A stretch of DNA of 64,000 bases from Lepidodermella squamata. Its lineage: Eukaryota; Gastrotricha. The stretch's first letter is position 1. Every line of letters begins with the position of its first letter. The notes under the pieces are model-generated. The model made no database searches. It worked only from the letters and a program-made list of their open reading frames with translations, and was not told the origin of the DNA. The stretch spans positions 930,001 through 994,000 of the forward strand of contig JBLDXI010000004.1 in the NCBI GenBank assembly GCA_047495785.1, read 5' to 3'. Shown here one piece after another: positions 59,337-64,000 of the stretch. The translations under genes and the position numbers were made by a program.

Positions 59337-59919
59337 TATGGAATTAATATTTTCTCAATGGTAAAAAATTTACTGATGTTATTTACAACTCCAAGTTAAA
59401 CGCTGATTTTATCGCTTTTACGGTCAATTTCCGGAAAATTCTCAATGAAAGATAGGAAAAATAGTGAAAAAATGAAAAAAATGAATACGCAGAAAGAAAT
59501 TGGCTCGTGCTAAGAAACCATTGTGAAATTTGTTTTGCACATTATGAAAATGCAAATGAAAAAAGGTGTATAACGGTGACTTCCCCAGAATACTAAGATT
59601 AACATGAAACACTAATCACAGCGGGTGCACATGGCAACTTATTTGCACCCTTAAATGGGTATACGAAGCAAGTTAATTGTACCCACTGGGTGCAAACTAG
59701 TTGTACCCGAGTGGGGTGCAAGGTGCAAATAGCCACTTCCTAAAATAAAAATATGTCAATCGGGTGCACTGTTTTTTTTTATTTCTTTCCCAGCGTCGAT
59801 TCTGTGATGCGTAAACACGAATACCAAGTCCTAGTTTTCTCATTTAGTTGAATTTTGGAAGATAGATTTATTGTTATAATAAATCGATTGCATTCGTTCG
59901 AATTATTGGAATTATTAGC

Positions 59920-60085
59920 CGAGTGCGTAACATGAAACTGGCTTCCATTCCTTTACGACTTACTTGTTCTGCGTCCTAGCAATTTGTTCGGTTTTTTCGC
60001 AAATTCGCGGTTTTTTTCGGTTTTTTTCCCGAGGAGGGGCGGCGGGAGCTTCTGCCCGATATTTCAACTTGCTCTGATGTTACTA
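59920..60085. repeat. Dispersed repeat also found inverted in the pogo-like element
   Basis: GTAACATGAAACTGGCTTCC and TCCCGAGGAGGGGCGGCGGG, plus AGCTTCTGCCCGAT, recur as reverse complement around 9915-10070. It may be the 5' region of the retroelement whose ORF begins at 60417. Confidence 0.6.
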
Positions 60086-60416
60086 GCGCAGCCGAATGGA
60101 AATCAAACCGGAGAAGATAGAAATTCATTTGATTCAGTCAATTTTGCTATCGAATCGGTGTCTCTTCTTGACACAACCTTACGTTTTACGCATTGCTGTG
60201 ATATTGCGTGGATCGCTGCCAGCTGTTTTCGCTAGCACTTCCAGGATTAAACGTAGCTAGCTCTGCAAATTTAAAGGTCCATCACACTGCTGCAACATCA
60301 GTCCAAATGGTGTTTCTCTAATATCTGCGATTGAATATTAAATTTTCTGAGGTTGTGTTATTATTTTATCAAATGTTGTTGGTGATCGTCTGTGCCAACC
60401 AGCGACACCTTATTTT

Positions 60417-61145
60417 ATGGCCGACACTGAAGGCGCGTCGACGTCTGTTCGTCACCCTGCCCGCCCGCCTGAGGGTCCCGAAGAAGAAGCAAAAAAGCCG
60501 GCTGACCCGCCGCCTGCGTCTGCTAGTGGCGGCGAGCGGCTGCCGAAGAAGATCAACGTTAAGGGCCTGTCCGCCACCGCGATTGCCGAGGTGAAAGCTC
60601 TCGTCTCGCAACACCGCGGCGCTGCTGCCTCACCGTCATCCTCGAACGATCCGATGGATGCTGATAGGGAGTTTCCGGCCCTAGCAGCATTGTCCGCTGC
60701 GCCACCGGCCAGCGGTTGGCCGAAGGCCCCGCCGCCCGTTGCCTCTGCTGCTGCGGGCGCCCCTCGTCGAGCCCCAGCCCCCGCCAACCCCGTTAGTAAG
60801 CGCGTCGTGATCATCGACAATGTCACAGGTCTTCAGCGCTGCGAACTCGAGCCAGAACTAATGCGCGCTGCGCCCTGGCTGGAGTATGATGCTGTCGATA
60901 TGCGCAGTGGCGGCCTTCGTGTTATCTGCTCCACGCCCGCCGCTGCTGACCGTCTTCAGAAAAAAGAATTCCCTGCTGGCGCCTTTGAGGGCAGTGACCT
61001 TCGCGTCCATCGCCCCAAGGAGGCTGATGCTAGCCGCACGCTCCCTCCTGCGGTTGAAAAAGAAAACCGCAGTGCGCTTACCTCCCGCCTTTCTGGCTGC
61101 TACACAGCTGCCGATCTCCGTGCCAAGATTTTGAGCAAATTTTGA
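60417..61145 (+). CDS. Retroelement ORF1/gag-like protein, 242 residues
   Basis: A single uninterrupted GC-rich frame, unlike the spliced AT-rich genes around it. The N-terminal 120 residues are low-complexity Pro/Ala/Ser/acidic (PADPPPASASGGERLPKK, APRRAPAPANPV). The rest has a folded look: KRVVIIDNVTGLQRCELEPE, GGLRVICSTPAAADRLQKK and DLRVHRPKEAD, reminiscent of the RNA-binding middle domain of LINE ORF1/gag-like proteins. No zinc knuckles and no reverse transcriptase follow; the pogo-like element starts 190 bp downstream. I infer a truncated non-LTR element; a host gene is less likely. The ATG at 60417 is the first in frame. Confidence 0.5.
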   Translation: MADTEGASTSVRHPARPPEGPEEEAKKPADPPPASASGGERLPKKINVKGLSATAIAEVKALVSQHRGAAASPSSSNDPMDADREFPALAALSAAPPASGWPKAPPPVASAAAGAPRRAPAPANPVSKRVVIIDNVTGLQRCELEPELMRAAPWLEYDAVDMRSGGLRVICSTPAAADRLQKKEFPAGAFEGSDLRVHRPKEADASRTLPPAVEKENRSALTSRLSGCYTAADLRAKILSKF

Positions 61146-62436
61146 GCAGATTCTGCCACTTCATCAACTGAATTATCGGTGAAACCAGTGAATCCGCAAT
61201 TGTTTCAATCGGTTGATGTTTGTAGAAGACGCTCGAAAAGCTGCTGTTGAAACTTGCGATCGTGAAAAACAAATAATTTAGCGTGCTGCACGATTTTCAA
61301 GCCAACCAGTCAGGTTTCAAGCATTCCAATTACAGTGCTCCCTCGATATAAGCAAGGGGGCGGGGTGCACGCGATTGCTCTTATCGAGGGTTGCTCTTAT
61401 AGAGGGCTGTTAAAGAGCTAGCGATGAATCTTAAGTGCGTCGCCAGGTTTTATTCTCTAGGGTGACGTTGATTTTATTGGTTAGCCACGTCGGAGAAAGC
61501 CTGGTCTGAATTGTTTTGCATTATCGCAATTCTTGCACTAATTATAATCAAATTATAATCAAGGTTATTAATTTATAATCAAAATATGGCCGCATAAGTT
61601 TTAATTATATATTTTTGGCGAAAATACATAATTATTTTTCCAATTCTAAGAAAAAATTTTTTTGTTATATGATCATAGTTATCCGATTTCGTGAATTTAA
61701 CCAGCGATATTATTGTCATTAATTGTCTCCATTGATTTATATTAATCGAACCATAATTTGTATACCTTTTTGTGTGAAGAATGAGAATGGATAATGGGAA
61801 GCCTACAATAGAATTCAATCCTGATTGAAGTCCAAGTCAAATCATAAATGCACAAGCGGATTTAACATTAAAACTGTTGAGCCTACATTTGGGTACACTG
61901 TACATTTGGGTGTAAGACTTCAGCTAGATTGCTGTGCTGCCTGAATACCTTATTACCTTATCCAGATTAAAATCATTATTTCTCCTAAATTCAAAGAAAA
62001 AATACCGAAGTAGACGGGGAGGGTGAAGCCACGAACCTTGCACGTGAACATCGATGCGAAGCTTGCACCAACTTTGGGTCTTAATTTTTTAAGAATTCGA
62101 TTCGGTTATCTAATTTTCACTGGGTTTACTCTTGATAACTTTTTAGTTGAATGTAACAAGCTTTGCTGAGATTGAATATTATTTTCATCATTATTCCTGA
62201 ACCGTAGCGTAATCACAACCATTCTCTAAATCATCTCATCAATTACTAGTAGTAGTGGTTGTGAATGAAAAAAATACGAGAGGTCAAGCGCTCGCACGAT
62301 CTCAATCTTGAAGTGCTGAGATAAAAAACATGGATCTGTAAAGATCAAAGATGAAGAGATCACGGCGCGCCACGGTCCAACTAAAAAATAGGAAAAGCCG
62401 TGAGCAGCGTTACAATTTTGTTGCTAACGTAAACAA

Positions 62437-63000
62437 ATTTTTCATGTAAATTAAAAATTATCATGTAAATAATTTTAACGAAGTGCGCTTTCATACATAT
62501 TTATGTATGAAATTTTTCCCTTTCATACATATTTATGTATGACAAAATTAACTTTCATACATATTTTTTTTCATAAAATCGTGTTTTTTAGCCAAACTGT
62601 GATTAGGAATTGGAGTTGGGGGTTAGGGTTAGGTGCCAGGGTTCGGGTTAGGGTTAGGGTTAGGTTTAGGTTTTGGTTAGGGTTCAGGGTTAAGGTTTAG
62701 GGTTAGGGTAGTTCGAGTTTCGGGTTTCTACAAAGTTCGATTTTTGGGCCCTTGCGCTTCCCCAATAACCATTTTCATGCGGAAAAAATTGACTACGCTT
62801 TCGGAACCCCGTTTTTCCTTCACATAAACCGAAATCTAGTCATCTGGCATTTCCCTAATGTTTTCAGCTCGAATTTAATGAAAATAAATATGTATGAAAG
62901 TTAATTTTGTCATACATAAATATGTATGAAAGGTAAAAATTTCATACATATTTATGTATGAAAGTTGGCACCCTAATTTTAATTTACATGAAAAATAATT
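62437..63000. repeat. Nested inverted-repeat unit with TTTCATACATA palindromes
   Basis: Two inverted arms of about 130 bp start TTTTTCATGTAAATTAAAA and contain copies of TTTCATACATATTTATGTAT, itself a near-perfect palindrome. Between the arms lies the TTAGGG-like tract. It looks like a MITE inserted in the pogo-like element. Confidence 0.65.
62611..62711 (+). repeat. Degenerate TTAGGG-type tract
   Basis: About 100 bp of GGTTAGGGTTAGG with variants (TTTAGG, TTCAGGG, TTAAGG). It is telomere-like but internal to a transposon, so it is an interstitial or coincidental tract and does not mark a chromosome end. Confidence 0.7.
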
Positions 63001-63089
63001 TTTTAACAAATAAAATCAACGGGATCCAAAAATAGTTGCTAGTGCGAGGGATTGCTCTTATCGGGGTTGCTTATATCGAGGGAGCACTG

Positions 63090-64000
63090 TAATGAGGAAA
63101 TTGTGGATTCACTGGCTCCACTAAGTTCATATCCTCTAAATATGCATATCCGCTTAGTATCGTCGTGGAAACGGCGGCAAAGCATTATTCAGCAAAGCAT
63201 TATTAGCGCTATTCATGGGTTCGTTAGAGAGAGATTTTTAAAGGCGCTGAACACTGAACAATATTCCGTAAAAAAACCAGGGGTCATCATTTTTGGTGAG
63301 CACCCCGATGATCCATCAGACGTTTTCAAACTGTTCAAACGGTTAATTTTGGTTATCCAATAAGCTTCAATAAACCCCTGTCGTCAAAGCCCTGGCACCC
63401 AGAAAGTTTCGGGAAAATTAGTAAATTAAAGTTTCCGGCAAATGCTGGCACCTTTAGCAGCGCCTTAGCTCCTCTACTTGCCAAAATGATCATTAGCGAT
63501 TTCAGTGATCAAGTATGAACAATTGGGTAGAGCGTACAAGTAAAATGATCTGAAACCTGAAATCAAATTAAACATTGCAAGATTATATCAACATTGTCAC
63601 CTTAATTGTCTCAATTTCATCTTGAGTCATTCAACCGGATCATTATTCCCGCTCGGTCAAATGCTAACGTTTTCTCAAGACATTCTCTCCCTCGATATGC
63701 CGGTTATCTTTTTTTCGATATCAGCCCAATCATTAGTGGTTAATTGGAAGTGGCAAGGTAATATCCATTTTTACCTGCAGTTTAAATATAGAAATTGATA
63801 AAAGTTTGCGATCAATGGAATGCGGAAATTTGTGTGCGTTCATTCGAAGCAACAAAGAAAGGACAATATGACTTGATTGCAATATCACCGCGCTTAATAC
63901 GCCATGTCAATATTAAGTTGCGTCAAAAACATTTAATTTGAAAAACCACCCGCTATTTGGCATTAAGTGAAATCGATCAAATGTCGCCTCATTGAGCGCA
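63090..64000. other. Right-end stretch without a supported gene
   Basis: A frame at 63052-63363 starts inside the pogo-like element end and continues with SWKRRQSIIQQSIISAIHGF and EHPDDPSDVFKLFKRLILVI. It has no domain I recognise and no splice partner. Nothing else is identified to the window end. Confidence 0.35.

Larger units (their letters stand above)
54430..59568. mobile_element. Tc1/IS630-like transposon with two convergent ORFs, interrupted by another element
   Basis: Both ends carry inverted CACCTTTTTTCATTTGCATT (extending about 45 bp, with TTTTCATAATGTGCAAAA) next to TA. Inside are a + strand ORF to 55288 and a minus-strand transposase from 56480 to 55420, separated by about 130 bp with polyadenylation-like signals facing each other. 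Removing the nested unit 56492-59336 leaves about 2.3 kb. I infer one element because the termini, the TA flanks and the two genes fit together. Confidence 0.7.
61333..63089. mobile_element. Pogo/Tigger-like element, 1.76 kb
   Basis: Begins CAGTGCTCCCTCGATATAAG and ends with its inverse (TATATCGAGGGAGCACTG), flanked by TA. Second inner copies of the terminal motif (TTGCTCTTATCGAGGG) follow at both ends, as in the element at 9094-10703. There is no transposase frame, and another inverted-repeat unit lies inside. Confidence 0.8.

Noticed and set aside
1-64000. CRISPR arrays, rRNA genes, prokaryotic operons
   Set aside because: The window is eukaryotic, with spliced genes; no direct-repeat/spacer pattern or rRNA-like sequence was seen.

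Overview
This window looks like a piece of an invertebrate animal nuclear genome. Genes are split into many short exons with GT-AG introns, introns and spacers are AT-rich, coding exons are richer in GC, and cut-and-paste DNA transposons are abundant. I cannot name the phylum. A degenerate TTAGGG-type tract lies inside a transposon, so it is weak evidence about telomere type. There are no bacterial operons, rRNA genes or CRISPR arrays.

The main content is a dispersed family of secreted proteins. I found six recognisable copies (an edge-truncated first exon at 50-229, then 1447-3963, 5572-7903, 16074-22609, 27371-30811 and 33344-40556) plus several relics. A full copy has ten exons and encodes about 437 residues: a signal peptide, six repeats of a four-cysteine module (C-x8-11-C-x6-C-xn-C, one repeat shorter) and a C-terminal C-type-lectin-like domain. 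The copies at 5572-7903 and 33344-40556 read cleanly end to end. Those at 1447-3963, 16074-22609 and 27371-30811 carry frameshifts, deletions, a stop codon or lost splice sites. Five copies share an upstream block about 20 to 110 bp before the ATG.

Downstream on the + strand is a 15-exon gene (44795-51732, about 692 residues): signal peptide, astacin-like domain that has lost every zinc ligand and the catalytic Glu, EGF, CUB, kringle, and three four-cysteine modules. Those modules match the lectin genes exon for exon, including a micro-exon. So two kinds of secreted protein in one neighbourhood share a module I do not recognise from any named family. This is the best candidate for an undescribed system. 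Two tightly packed smaller genes (42836-43771 and 44295-44581) precede it, with a 40-bp-period CCAAT-box array at 42592-42731.

The remainder is mostly transposons, several delimited to the base by target-site duplications: pogo-like elements (9094-10703, 61333-63089), a piggyBac with an inverted extra end (11831-15422), a hAT-like element with 8-bp duplications inside a lectin-gene intron (34610-38597), a PIF/Harbinger-like MITE in a lectin relic (31855-32588), an element with 12-bp duplications in the pseudo-astacin gene (47352-48642), a Tc1/IS630-like element with two convergent ORFs (54430-59568) split by another TA-flanked element (56492-59336), a decayed transposase of another family (17469-19272), and LINE fragments.
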